A DNA stretch of 64,000 nt. Source: Novosphingobium silvae. Lineage in GTDB: Bacteria; Pseudomonadota; Alphaproteobacteria; Sphingomonadales; Sphingomonadaceae. Positions within the stretch are counted from its first letter, which is position 1, and each line of letters opens with the position of its first letter. Made by a program: the position numbers and the translations under genes. Shown here one piece after another: positions 1 to 6,689 of the stretch. The DNA lies in contig NZ_WVTD01000007.1 in NCBI RefSeq assembly GCF_009856825.1, positions 151,543 through 215,542 on the forward strand, read 5' to 3'. Under the pieces are notes generated by a model, which searched no databases, was not told where the DNA came from, and saw nothing but the letters and a program-made list of their open reading frames with translations.

Positions 1-300
1 GCGCTTTAAAGTAGAAAGAGAAATTCCTACCATTTCGCATACCTCAAGAGGAGAGAGTAAATCTTCATGAGGTTCTGGAATAGGATTCTCATTGTCATTC
101 GGCTTGGACGATTGCAAGCTAACAACAATTTCATGGACGGTGGCCAACGGCTTATCATTGATAAACCACTGATCTCCGAATTTAACGGTCACCTTTGAGT
201 GTTCGCCGACGGAACCAATTTTTATTAACTCAATCAGTTCAGCGGGCACTTCAAGAACTAGTTCATCGGTCGTTTTTGGCCTCCTCTGGCTGCTACGCAA
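1..300 (-). CDS. Partial helix-turn-helix (excisionase/MerR-like) protein, cut by window edge
   Basis: An open frame runs off the left edge. The visible protein has an acidic, strand-rich N-terminal part (DELVLEVPAELIELIKIGSV) and ends in LSPLEVCEMVGISLSTLKR, which looks like the first helices of an excisionase or MerR-type DNA-binding domain. The start is odd. A strong AGGAGG (complement of 280-285) precedes an ATG that is out of frame and stops after two codons. In the coding frame only a TTG at 300 or a non-standard ACG is available, so the start could be rare or a frameshift may be present. Similar HTH proteins serve as phage excisionases or as antitoxins to PIN toxins. The missing C-terminus would be needed to choose. 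Confidence 0.5.
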   Translation of the reverse strand, partial: MRSSQRRPKTTDELVLEVPAELIELIKIGSVGEHSKVTVKFGDQWFINDKPLATVHEIVVSLQSSKPNDNENPIPEPHEDLLSPLEVCEMVGISLSTLKR

Positions 301-352
301 CCTTAATGACCGCTTTGCGACCGTTAGTCAACCTTTAAAGGGTCATAGAGGG

Positions 353-985
353 TCAAATTGTTCGAGCGGATGGCCAGCCGTAACCCTCAACGTCGATAGC
401 TTCCACCTCACCGATGCTGATCTCGTCCGCGTAGATGGCCAGCCTGAGCCTCTGAGAGGCAGCGTGAACGTCGGTTTGGAATTGGACAACCTCGGTCAAC
501 ATGACATCAATATCGGCGCTGGTGAGGCTCACAGTGGAATTGTCGGCCATCGTCCACATCACCGATGCGTCGGCGGTCAGGAGGATGCGGCGGGCAGCAG
601 ACAGAGCGAGGAATGATTTATCGTCAATCTGGATCGCGCCGTGACTGGTGACGAACGCGCCATTGATACGGCGGTCGCGATCTACTTTGACGGCGGCCCA
701 CTTTCTCGCCTGCGCACACTGGACAGTCACGACCGTGTCGGGAACGATGGAACCGCCAGCCATGGGCGCGCCGACTTGGGTAAGGATATATTCGATATCT
801 TCGATGGACCTAACGGGCCATTCGAGCGGAATCGTGTACGTGTCCTGCCAGCTTATGAATTCCATCTCGACGGAGGCATATGAGTTGATGACCGCGTGGG
901 TGCTGTCAGCGGTCATCTCCCACTTCAAGATTTGGTGGTATTTGCCCATGGCGTGATTGGGCATCAGCATTTCAAATATGATCAT
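353..985 (-). CDS. Phage tail-associated protein with DUF4376-like C-terminal domain
   Basis: The protein has 210 residues from the ATG at 985. The start was chosen because a TAAATA motif lies 8 nt upstream, as for other genes of this prophage, although the frame stays open further upstream. The C-terminal half carries the DRDRRINGAF start and the later MWTMADNSTVSLT stretch typical of DUF4376 domains, which are found at the ends of tail-fibre or fibre-assembly proteins of siphoviruses and myoviruses. The N-terminal half (MLMPNHAMGKYHQILKWEM) is not recognised. It lies about 8 kb from the main tail-tip cluster, on the same strand. A role in the tail tip or fibre assembly is inferred from the domain. 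Confidence 0.6.
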   Translation of the reverse strand: MIIFEMLMPNHAMGKYHQILKWEMTADSTHAVINSYASVEMEFISWQDTYTIPLEWPVRSIEDIEYILTQVGAPMAGGSIVPDTVVTVQCAQARKWAAVKVDRDRRINGAFVTSHGAIQIDDKSFLALSAARRILLTADASVMWTMADNSTVSLTSADIDVMLTEVVQFQTDVHAASQRLRLAIYADEISIGEVEAIDVEGYGWPSARTI

Positions 986-993
986 AGCGCCTG

Positions 994-999
994 TATTTA
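994..999 (-). promoter_or_regulatory. TAAATA motif upstream of the DUF4376-like gene
   Basis: One copy of the prophage-wide TAAATA motif, read on the minus strand, ends 8 nt before the ATG at 985. The separate finding lists all copies. Confidence 0.45.
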
Positions 1000-1178
1000 G
1001 TCGGGATCGGTCAAGACCCTCGCATGGGGCCTGCCCTGCGCCAGACCGCAACTTGTCCCCAACTTGTGGAAAAAGGCGCGTTATCCCCCCCGTTGTCAAT
1101 CAGAGGCGAGACAAAGCGGGTCGGCTGACGCTATAGCGGGGATGGGCATTTCGCCCAACATCAAATGGAGCAACGCTG

Positions 1179-1259
1179 ATGTCGTTCACTGACGTCTGCG
1201 CTCTCTTGACGCTTTTGATTCTTTTTGGGACTTTTGTCCTCAAGCTGAAGCAGAAGTAA
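1179..1259 (+). CDS. 26-residue hydrophobic micro-protein, candidate membrane peptide
   Basis: This micro-ORF starts MSFTDVCALLTLLIL and ends KLKQK. A single hydrophobic helix (about residues 7-21) is followed by a short lysine-rich tail. That build is shared by small membrane peptides such as type I toxins and holin-like toxins. The 5' segment (ATCAAATGGAGC, then a spacer, then GCTGATG and CGTTCACTGA) is repeated near 1352-1380, and two strong hairpins follow at 1263-1312 and 1318-1348. Upstream AATGGAGC could serve as a weak ribosome site. There is no homology evidence here. The reading as a toxin-like or signalling peptide is an inference from size, composition and RNA structure. Confidence 0.4.
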   Translation: MSFTDVCALLTLLILFGTFVLKLKQK

Positions 1260-1262
1260 GAG

Positions 1263-1312
1263 ACCGCCGAAAGGTAGGGGGCGGACGGCAAAACCGTCCC
1301 CTACTGGCGGGT
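1263..1312. other. Branched GC-rich hairpin after the 26-residue micro-ORF
   Basis: GGACGG (1283-1288) pairs with CCGTCC (1294-1299), GTAGG (1274-1278) with CCTAC (1300-1304), and the outer ACCGCC with GGCGGGT. It begins four bases after the micro-ORF stop. No T-tract follows, so it is more likely an mRNA-stabilising or regulatory structure than a simple intrinsic terminator. Confidence 0.5.
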
Positions 1313-1317
1313 TGATG

Positions 1318-1348
1318 GACCCCCCACCACGGCAATTGGTGAGGGGTC
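1318..1348. other. Second hairpin in the micro-ORF region
   Basis: GACCCCCCACCA (1318-1329) pairs with TGGTGAGGGGTC (1337-1348) with one mismatch and a seven-base loop. It sits just before the second copy of the micro-ORF leader repeat. Confidence 0.5.
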
Positions 1349-1368
1349 GGATCAAATGGAGCGGGCTG

Positions 1369-1422
1369 ATGCCGTTCACTGAAATCATCCGCTACAACCT
1401 TGGATATAAGCGATGCGTTTAA
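1369..1422 (+). CDS. 17-residue micro-ORF sharing the leader of the upstream micro-ORF
   Basis: The start region repeats that at 1162-1190, and the first residues are alike (MPFTE here, MSFTD upstream). The remainder (MPFTEIIRYNLGYKRCV) is not hydrophobic and ends inside an 18-bp palindrome. It may be a leader peptide, a degenerate copy of the upstream micro-gene, or non-coding. Confidence 0.2.
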   Translation: MPFTEIIRYNLGYKRCV

Positions 1423-1429
1423 ACGCATC
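1412..1429. promoter_or_regulatory. 18-bp perfect palindrome, possible operator
   Basis: GATGCGTTTAAACGCATC reads the same on both strands. It overlaps the end of the second micro-ORF and precedes a predicted 38-residue membrane peptide. Perfect palindromes of this length in phage regulatory DNA often bind dimeric repressors; the binding protein is unknown. Confidence 0.4.
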
Positions 1430-1438
1430 AACATTTGT

Positions 1439-1555
1439 GTGAAGTTTCTGCCGGATTTTTGTCGAACGGGATTGACCATCGCATTCTTGGTCGGACTGAT
1501 GGTCGTTGTGGTGATCGTCCTAACGGTCGCACTGACGAATATGATGGCGAATTAA
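1439..1555 (+). CDS. 38-residue membrane micro-protein
   Basis: A GTG-initiated frame encodes a peptide whose middle and end (GLTIAFLVGLMVVVVIVLTV) form one long hydrophobic helix, preceded by a short KFLPDFCRT segment. The start overlaps the stop of a nine-codon frame beginning in the palindrome. Clean reading of an uninterrupted membrane helix supports coding, but there is no strong ribosome-binding site. It may be a small holin-like or signalling peptide. Confidence 0.35.
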   Translation: MKFLPDFCRTGLTIAFLVGLMVVVVIVLTVALTNMMAN

Positions 1556-1572
1556 CGAAATCGTTTCCGCGA

Positions 1573-1899
1573 TCAACGTGACATCCGACGATGTGTGCGG
1601 AAGTGCTCGGGTGTGATGATGCGCGGGCGAGGGGTCTTACCGCCGATTTCCTGATGCAGGGTAGGGGGCTTGGGCGGCGGGTCGAGCGGAGTCCAACTCG
1701 CCTTAGGGCCGCGAGTCTCGCACTCGGAGCATATGAAATATCGCGTGAAGTTGCGCCATCCGGTGTCTCTGCGCCGCGAGATTAGCCAATCGTTGAGTTC
1801 GCGAGGGTCCATCATGCTCTCGTGTCCACACGTGCACTTAAGTTCGAGGGTGCCGCCCCTGCGCGCTACGTCACTCAAATCTCTGGGCGGGCCAACCAT
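1573..1899 (-). CDS. Small zinc-ribbon protein of unknown function
   Basis: A 108-residue basic protein has a Cys pair in KCTCGHES near residues 22-24 and a second in FICSECETRG near residues 56-59, spaced as in a zinc ribbon. The N-terminus (MVGPPRDLSDVARRGG) and a proline-rich, arginine-rich tail complete it. Zinc ribbons of this type bind nucleic acid or act as adaptors. It stands alone on the minus strand and is divergent from the winged-helix gene at 2084. The function is unknown; cysteine spacing is the only real clue. Confidence 0.65.
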   Translation of the reverse strand: MVGPPRDLSDVARRGGTLELKCTCGHESMMDPRELNDWLISRRRDTGWRNFTRYFICSECETRGPKASWTPLDPPPKPPTLHQEIGGKTPRPRIITPEHFRTHRRMSR

Positions 1900-2083
1900 A
1901 AGGCGAGGAATAGAACATTAGGGGAACGTTTGGAAGGCTGCTCCCCCATGCTATTTTCGGCATTTCCGAATGGGAATGGGAACTGAGCCACCCATTTAGC
2001 GAACCGTGGATAAATTCCTGCAACACCCATTTCCTTCCCAGCGGGTTTGTGGCATTAACAAATTTCTAGGCAAAGGACTCGCT

Positions 2084-2668
2084 ATGTCCGTCGAATTCAA
2101 AGAGGCGCTTGAGCGCGAGATTGCTGAGTTGGAGTCGTCGCTTCAGAGCGATCCTCGATTTGTGAAGTTGCAAGAGCTTCAGCGGCTCTCGCAGCTATAC
2201 AGCCCGCTCGCAGAAACGATGAGCGGCCTGAAGATGATGGGCGTCGGGCTCTCCGTAATAGGAGTAAGCAAGCCCGCGCGGTCCTTTGGCGGCGGTGAGG
2301 CGATTGTTGACGGAAATCGTCGCATGACCTCGGTGGCTCGGCAAAAAGTACTAGAAGATGCTGAAAACATCCTGCGCGGCAGGACCGAGCCCACTCGCAC
2401 CAGTGACCTTTACGATGCCTTGATTGCTGCCGGGAATGATATCGGCGGTGACGATCCGAAGAACAATCTTTCCGCCATGCTGTCGAAGTCGCCGTTGTTC
2501 CGCTCCCACAAGCGAGCCGGGTGGACTCTGGTGGCAACGAACACGACGGTCCCTGACGACGATGAGGAGTTTGATGGCAGGCTTGAGCCGCAGGGTCCAT
2601 TAGAAGGCCATCTTCCAGCCAAGGCGATGGACGTTTTTGGCCCACGGGGGAAGGAGTACGACCTTTGA
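2084..2668 (+). CDS. Coiled-coil protein with HARE-type winged-helix domain
   Basis: The ATG at 2084 has AAAGGACT just upstream; an upstream in-frame ATG at 2006 has none. The 194-residue product begins with a charged helical segment (EALEREIAELESSL), then a central glycine-rich part. From about residue 85 comes a winged-helix segment (VLEDAENILRGRTEPTRTSD ... SKSPLFRSHKRAGWTLV) that resembles HARE-HTH domains, which occur in RNA polymerase delta subunits and restriction or chromatin-linked proteins. The tail is acidic (DDDEEFDG), as in delta. A role in transcription or DNA recognition is inferred. A GC-rich hairpin follows at 2677-2705. Confidence 0.65.
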   Translation: MSVEFKEALEREIAELESSLQSDPRFVKLQELQRLSQLYSPLAETMSGLKMMGVGLSVIGVSKPARSFGGGEAIVDGNRRMTSVARQKVLEDAENILRGRTEPTRTSDLYDALIAAGNDIGGDDPKNNLSAMLSKSPLFRSHKRAGWTLVATNTTVPDDDEEFDGRLEPQGPLEGHLPAKAMDVFGPRGKEYDL

Positions 2669-2676
2669 GACGCAAA

Positions 2677-2705
2677 GAGCGCCCAGCTTCGCGGGCCGGG
2701 CGCTC
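2677..2705 (+). terminator. Hairpin after the winged-helix gene
   Basis: GAGCGCCC (2677-2684) pairs perfectly with GGGCGCTC (2698-2705), nine bases after the stop codon. No T-run follows, so termination strength is uncertain. Confidence 0.5.
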
Positions 2706-2894
2706 AATGATGAGTTTCCGCTTGTGAGCAGTGGGGAATTGCTGTTCCGCCACTTTCCACCAGCGGTTCCACCTTCCACACGATCCCACGCGGGGACCGT
2801 GTGAGAAGACCGGGCGCATCCACGCTAGGCCTCCATCGCAAGGTTCACCTAGCAAACGGAAGCGTCCGTTTCAACATGGCATGGAGAAAACGCC

Positions 2895-3002
2895 ATGAAA
2901 CGTGAACCGATAGACTACATCTACCGACGCTACATCACCGTGAAGGGGCGGCGCATCTACCGCAAGAATGGCGGTGTTTTCCGCATCCCGATCTACGAGT
3001 AA
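2895..3002 (+). CDS. 35-residue basic micro-protein
   Basis: The frame starts at ATG 2895 with GGAGAAAAC seven to ten bases upstream, a good ribosome site. The peptide is rich in Tyr, Arg and Lys (MKREPIDYIYRRYITVKGRR, then IYRKNGGVFRIPIYE). The alternating basic/aromatic pattern could form a small beta-sheet nucleic-acid binding fold. A hairpin (3011-3036) follows immediately, as for a monocistronic unit. No family is recognised. Confidence 0.5.
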   Translation: MKREPIDYIYRRYITVKGRRIYRKNGGVFRIPIYE

Positions 3003-3010
3003 AAAGGGCA

Positions 3011-3036
3011 GTGGGGGCACGTTCTCGTGCCTCCAC
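3011..3036 (+). terminator. Hairpin after the 35-residue micro-gene
   Basis: GTGGGGGCACG (3011-3021) pairs with CGTGCCTCCAC (3026-3036) with one mismatch. A second inverted repeat, GGGCGACTG (3078-3086) and CAGTCGCCC (3107-3115), lies between this unit and the convergent LuxR-type gene and may end that gene on the minus strand. Confidence 0.5.
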
Positions 3037-3129
3037 CAACCTTGACGTCGCTGTAAAGGGCCTTAAAGGTCAAGACAGGGCGACTGATCGAACGCGACCA
3101 CGTCACCAGTCGCCCGACCCCATTACATT

Positions 3130-3351
3130 TCAAATCAGATTTTCCCTTAACACATGAGCAATCATGTGCGCTCTGTTGCGCGTCCGTGTCTTGAGACGGA
3201 CATTTTCCACATGGCGCTCCACAGTGCAGGGGGCAATTTCCAGCTTGATTGCTGCCTCTTTGGCAGACCAGCCATCGGCGACAAGGCGAATAACGTCCGT
3301 CTCACGACTGGTCAAACTTAATTGAGTTGTTGCTGCAAAGTTGCTGTACAT
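3130..3351 (-). CDS. Stand-alone LuxR-type (GerE) HTH regulator
   Basis: The product has 73 residues and consists almost only of the GerE helix-turn-helix domain: LTSRETDVIRLVADGWSAKE is the characteristic first part (LT..E..V..L...G.S.KE), followed by AIKLEIAPCTVERHVENV and a basic end. There is no receiver or autoinducer-binding domain. Small LuxR-type HTH proteins can bind DNA as dimers and regulate phage or host promoters. The region is AT-rich compared with its neighbours. A regulatory role is inferred from the domain only. Confidence 0.75.
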   Translation of the reverse strand: MYSNFAATTQLSLTSRETDVIRLVADGWSAKEAAIKLEIAPCTVERHVENVRLKTRTRNRAHMIAHVLRENLI

Positions 3352-3527
3352 CGTAACCCCCGATTAATGATGTGGGGTTGCTCGCAGAAAGGGGTAGGGA
3401 AAGATACTCATTATTTCCCGGATGACAAAATTGTAAGGACGAAAGCCCGGAAATAGGTCGGTCAAACCGATTTCCGACTTGGGGGAAATCACCACCGCGT
3501 TGCAGCATGGATTCCAGCATTATGATA

Positions 3528-3558
3528 TTGAACCGGAGAATCGCGCTCTGATATAAAT
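3528..3558 (+). promoter_or_regulatory. Extended -10 promoter (TTGAAC / TG-A-TATAAA)
   Basis: A -35-like TTGAAC (3528-3533), an 18-base spacer and TATAAA (3552-3557) preceded by TG make a plausible sigma-70 promoter. The TAAATA motif (3554-3559) overlaps it. The predicted transcript would start at about 3564, at or next to the ATG at 3563. Confidence 0.5.
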
Positions 3559-3562
3559 ACAG

Positions 3563-3648
3563 ATGTCAAAGGGCTTTCGTCTTTCTCCCTTTGGCATCAA
3601 AACTTCCTGATGTGGGGCAGTCTCTGGGCAAGGGGCTGCCCTTTTTTT
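3563..3648 (+). ncRNA. Candidate small RNA or leaderless micro-mRNA with terminator
   Basis: About 85 bases lie between the promoter and a textbook terminator. An internal hairpin pairs CAAAGGG near 3567 with CCCTTTG near 3587. A 15-codon frame (MSKGFRLSPFGIKTS, 3563-3610) starts at the predicted transcription start, so the transcript may be a small RNA or a leaderless message. No known RNA family was recognised. Confidence 0.4.
3615..3648 (+). terminator. Intrinsic terminator
   Basis: GGGCAG (3615-3620) pairs with CTGCCC (3636-3641), immediately followed by seven T residues (3642-3648). Confidence 0.75.
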
Positions 3649-3752
3649 ATAGACTTGCCGAGGACTGCTTCAGTAAGATTGGCGGGTCAGGTTCTCTCAA
3701 CCTTATAGAGTTGAAGGGCGCTCACCTGACACTCATCATATTTTGGTATTCT

Positions 3753-3786
3753 GGGGAGCCGGTAGTTTAACTATCGGCTCTTCCCC
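3753..3786 (-). terminator. Hairpin at the 3' end of the helicase-like gene
   Basis: GAGCCGGTAG (3756-3765 region) pairs with CTATCGGCTC (3771-3780), with outer GGGG/CCCC. It lies seven bases after the stop of the minus-strand gene at 3793. Confidence 0.55.
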
Positions 3787-3792
3787 ATTTCA

Positions 3793-5280
3793 TCACGCAG
3801 CCTTTTGACGCTGACGTTGAGCCTGTTTCCTAAGCCGCGCTTGCTCCCGACGCTTATCGTCACGTGCCTTTGTCTGTTCGGCGGTCCGCACCGTCCTTGG
3901 CCTGCCTGCCGTGCTGTTGTGAACATATCCAGCGAAACCAAGATCAACCAGTTGAAGGGTAGGGCGGCAATACCCGGTCCGCAGGAAATAGCGCTCAAGG
4001 TGCTCGGCTTGCTCTCGGTCATACACGGTGATCGTCACCGTCGCGGTTGATGCCGCGTCTCTCACACTCGTCCGAGTGGAGAACTGAACGATAGTCTCGC
4101 GCTCCCGGCTGTCCGTGATGTACTGGGGGTCGAGGCCGATCTCCTCAAACATGGCGATGTCCGTATTGTCGGGCTTAGCGGTGTAAATTATCGTGGCGTT
4201 GTTGATCGATTGAAACCGGTTTGAACCTTGCTGACGGGGCGACAGCTTGACCCCCGGCGCAATCGCGCCTTGATCACGGTCAGGGTAGTTGAACAGCGGC
4301 TCGTCTCGCGAATTGCAGGTCCACATATGATTGGTCGGGCTGAACTGCGCTGCAAGGTCGAGGGCGATCATGCGGAGATGACGTTGCCCGCGCTCGCTTG
4401 AAAACAGGCTGCGCGAAGCCTCATGCGCATCAGCATGATAGCGGATCACGACATCGCGGTGCTCGTATCGGCGACGGGTAGGGCGGTCGAGCCGCTCCCA
4501 TACAAGCTCGGGCCAACGCTTGCGGAAGATTTGAAATGTCACCGAGTGGTCGAAATCGTTTGCGAGCACGTGGACGTGGTCGAACACAGGCAATTGCTCC
4601 GGCGACCAGATGGACGACCAAGACAGGGCCTTTCGTTCGACGATCTCACTCCATGAACCGATGTCGGTGGTGACAGAAACACGATCAGACAGGACACGTG
4701 CGTGGAGAACCGAAGCCGTGCGAGCCATGTCGTCGGCGCTCATCGTCTTGGCCGTCTGTGGATCGAGGTCATCGCGCAGGACGATTTGAAAACGCGTGGG
4801 GGTCAACTGCTTCAGCGCATAGTGCGCGGCGAAATGAGAAGCAGTGCTCTCCAGCGAGACATTGATCGTCTGACGATCCCAGATGGATGGGGTCTCATCA
4901 ATTGTCAGCGACCAGCCCGTGAACCCGCTCAAGTCTGCCATCTTGAGGCCTTCGTGCGTCACGAGCGCGACCACATGACCCTTGATATAGGTGGTCGGAA
5001 GGGCCTCGATATCGGCTCGAACGTTAGCCGACCCGGTGATCACAAGCGATCCATCCGGCGTGATGTCCGGAATCTGGCCCCGCGAGTAGATGCGGATGAC
5101 CTTGACCCTCGATCCTGTTTCCTCTGCCCGCTGGTGGATCAAGGCCTCGATCTCGGCCATCGCCTCCCGCTTTTCGACCGCGTAAACGTACAGCCCACGC
5201 GTCGTTACAATATCGGTGATCTCCTGATAGGTCTTACCCGAACCACATGGGCGAGGGTCATAATACAAAGTATTCGTCAA
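3793..5280 (-). CDS. Phage superfamily 2 helicase-like ATPase, probable replication protein
   Basis: A protein of about 495 residues has an ATP-binding loop near its start (DPRPCGSGKTYQ) and a Walker B box of the DExx kind (SLTIDETPS) about 120 residues later, matching the N-terminal motor half of DEAD/DEAH-like helicases. The C-terminal half (with AGRPRTVRTAEQTKARDDKR) is a basic, helical tail. The TTG start at 5280 is preferred because GAGAGAAAG lies just upstream; a GTG at 5304 is the alternative. It sits beside an AT-rich inverted-repeat region (5301-5977). That neighbourhood suggests initiation or unwinding at a phage origin, which is inference. Confidence 0.65.
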   Translation of the reverse strand: MTNTLYYDPRPCGSGKTYQEITDIVTTRGLYVYAVEKREAMAEIEALIHQRAEETGSRVKVIRIYSRGQIPDITPDGSLVITGSANVRADIEALPTTYIKGHVVALVTHEGLKMADLSGFTGWSLTIDETPSIWDRQTINVSLESTASHFAAHYALKQLTPTRFQIVLRDDLDPQTAKTMSADDMARTASVLHARVLSDRVSVTTDIGSWSEIVERKALSWSSIWSPEQLPVFDHVHVLANDFDHSVTFQIFRKRWPELVWERLDRPTRRRYEHRDVVIRYHADAHEASRSLFSSERGQRHLRMIALDLAAQFSPTNHMWTCNSRDEPLFNYPDRDQGAIAPGVKLSPRQQGSNRFQSINNATIIYTAKPDNTDIAMFEEIGLDPQYITDSRERETIVQFSTRTSVRDAASTATVTITVYDREQAEHLERYFLRTGYCRPTLQLVDLGFAGYVHNSTAGRPRTVRTAEQTKARDDKRREQARLRKQAQRQRQKAA

Positions 5281-5300
5281 TTTCTTTCTCTCAAAACATG

Positions 5301-5977
5301 TCACAAAAACGCTACTAGTATGATCTCGTAAGCGTCACGCTCTATTTATATATAATAGGTATTTTGCGTGACATGGATCAATTTATTTTTGATCTATGGA
5401 TGAGTTGGAAGGTTGATCGGAAAGGCGGAGCCACATCGATTACAGACCTATTTATACATCCTGAGGAATCCCTATGTCAAAATTGAAATGCACAGAAATG
5501 TCGATTTCTTGAGGGGGATCGAGGTCATCTGATTGAGATGGCCGCTCGCGGTCATGTCAGTCACGTGGCCGATGATCCTGCGCGTCGTGAGCGGTTGGCG
5601 AGCGAGGGGCCATAACCCTTTAGGTCCAACAACTTAATCGAGTTGAGGACGGGTTACCCGATGGGCCGTCAAGTGCTCAACGCTTGGGATTTGCAGGTCT
5701 AAACGCCATCCGGCCAGTACCTGACCGGCTGCGCGACGCCTTGATGATCGGCTCATTTCGCTTCCGCTCAATCACCCGATCACACATCGGCGAGGTCGTT
5801 TCAGGTCAATTCATTGAGCCCTTGCGGGTTTTGAAAACCCATCTGAATCTATTTCCTAACTGCCAATCACTAGGAAACAGGTGCAGCCGTTCGGTGGGTA
5901 AGGCGGTTAGCCCCCGTCAATTTGGCGCGAAGCGCACCCGAACCTGTGCGGTGCAGCCACTAGTAGCGTTTTCGTGA
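5301..5977. other. Gene-free region with inverted repeats and AT-rich core, possible replication origin
   Basis: The stretch is bounded by a 19-bp inverted repeat with one mismatch: TCACAAAAACGCTACTAGT (5301-5319) and its complement at 5959-5977. Just inside the left arm GTCACGC (5334-5340) and GCGTGAC (5366-5372) flank a very AT-rich core. TAACCC and GGGTTA enclose CAACTTAATCGAGTTG near 5611-5655, which could form a cruciform. A further GGGTTTTGAAAACCC palindrome lies near 5826-5840. Two TAAATA motifs occur on the minus strand (5343-5348 and 5449-5454). No convincing gene is present. Nested repeats, a melting-prone core and an adjacent helicase-like gene fit an origin; a promoter/operator region is the alternative. 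Confidence 0.4.
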
Positions 5978-6073
5978 CGCGTTTTCAAAACCGGCAGCCG
6001 ATATCACGCGTAGCGATCACCTTCGGAAAACCGCCGTTTTTTGAGTTTACGGCGGCGTTTTGCGCCATTTGAC

Positions 6074-6079
6074 TAAATA
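6074..6079 (+). promoter_or_regulatory. TAAATA motif upstream of the HNH gene
   Basis: The motif ends five bases before the ATG at 6085. Confidence 0.45.
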
Positions 6080-6084
6080 CTTGC

Positions 6085-6621
6085 ATGAACGACGACACCG
6101 CTCGCGGAGCGAAACCCGCACTCACGAAAGACGAACTCGACGCGATCCTCAGCTATGACGCAGATGCGGGGGAATTCACTCGCTTAGTAACGCGGGGAAA
6201 GTACAAGGCCGGTACCAAAGCTGGCTATGTTCACAGGCACCTTGGTTATGTCGAGATCAAGGTCAACGGTCAGGCCTACTATGCCCACCGCCTCGCTCAC
6301 TTGACTATGACTGGCGAGTGGCCCTCTGGCCAGATGGACCATCGCAATCACATCAAGTGGGACAATCGGTGGAGCAATCTGCGACCTGCTAGCCGCGCTC
6401 AAAACGTCTATAACCAAAAGGGTTGGTCATCCTCGGGTTACAAATGCATCGCGGTGTATGAGACCAAAAGCTTCGGGACGCGGTTCGCGGTCAAGGTTCA
6501 GCGCGGCGATACCCGCTATCAGAACGTTTTCGGCGATCTCGACAACGCCATCAACTATCGTGACGAAGTCATCCGCAAGCACGATGGCGAGTTCGCGCAA
6601 ACCGGCCATCGCGACGACTGA
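6085..6621 (+). CDS. HNH endonuclease (homing-endonuclease type)
   Basis: The product has 178 residues. A central HNH_3-type nuclease core is clear: HRLAHLTMTGEWPSGQMDHR with the metal/catalytic His residues, then N.WDNR and NLRPASRAQN, around residues 73-112. The C-terminal part (SSGYKCIAVYETKSFGTRFA) resembles the AP2-like DNA-binding region often fused to this nuclease. Such free-standing HNH enzymes are common mobile passengers in phage genomes. It is monocistronic: TAAATA lies upstream and an intrinsic terminator follows (6651-6674). Confidence 0.85.
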   Translation: MNDDTARGAKPALTKDELDAILSYDADAGEFTRLVTRGKYKAGTKAGYVHRHLGYVEIKVNGQAYYAHRLAHLTMTGEWPSGQMDHRNHIKWDNRWSNLRPASRAQNVYNQKGWSSSGYKCIAVYETKSFGTRFAVKVQRGDTRYQNVFGDLDNAINYRDEVIRKHDGEFAQTGHRDD

Positions 6622-6650
6622 GTTTTCAAAACGCGAGAGAGGAAAAAGAA

Positions 6651-6674
6651 AAAGGCCGGGGTGATCCCGGCCTT
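6651..6674 (+). terminator. Terminator hairpin, likely bidirectional
   Basis: AAAGGCCGGG (6651-6660) pairs perfectly with CCCGGCCTTT (6665-6674). It lies between the convergent HNH and hicB genes. Confidence 0.8.
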
Positions 6675-6689
6675 TCGCTTTGCGGCCAA

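Noticed and set aside
2097..2855. Long minus-strand frame opposite the winged-helix gene
   Set aside because: Arg/Ser/Pro-rich low-complexity protein typical of an antisense shadow in GC-rich DNA; the plus strand has a recognisable domain and a ribosome site.
5684..5977. A 97-codon open frame in the inverted-repeat region
   Set aside because: It covers palindromes and one arm of the 19-bp repeat, has no ribosome site and a composition unlike the neighbours; the structure of the DNA explains the region better.
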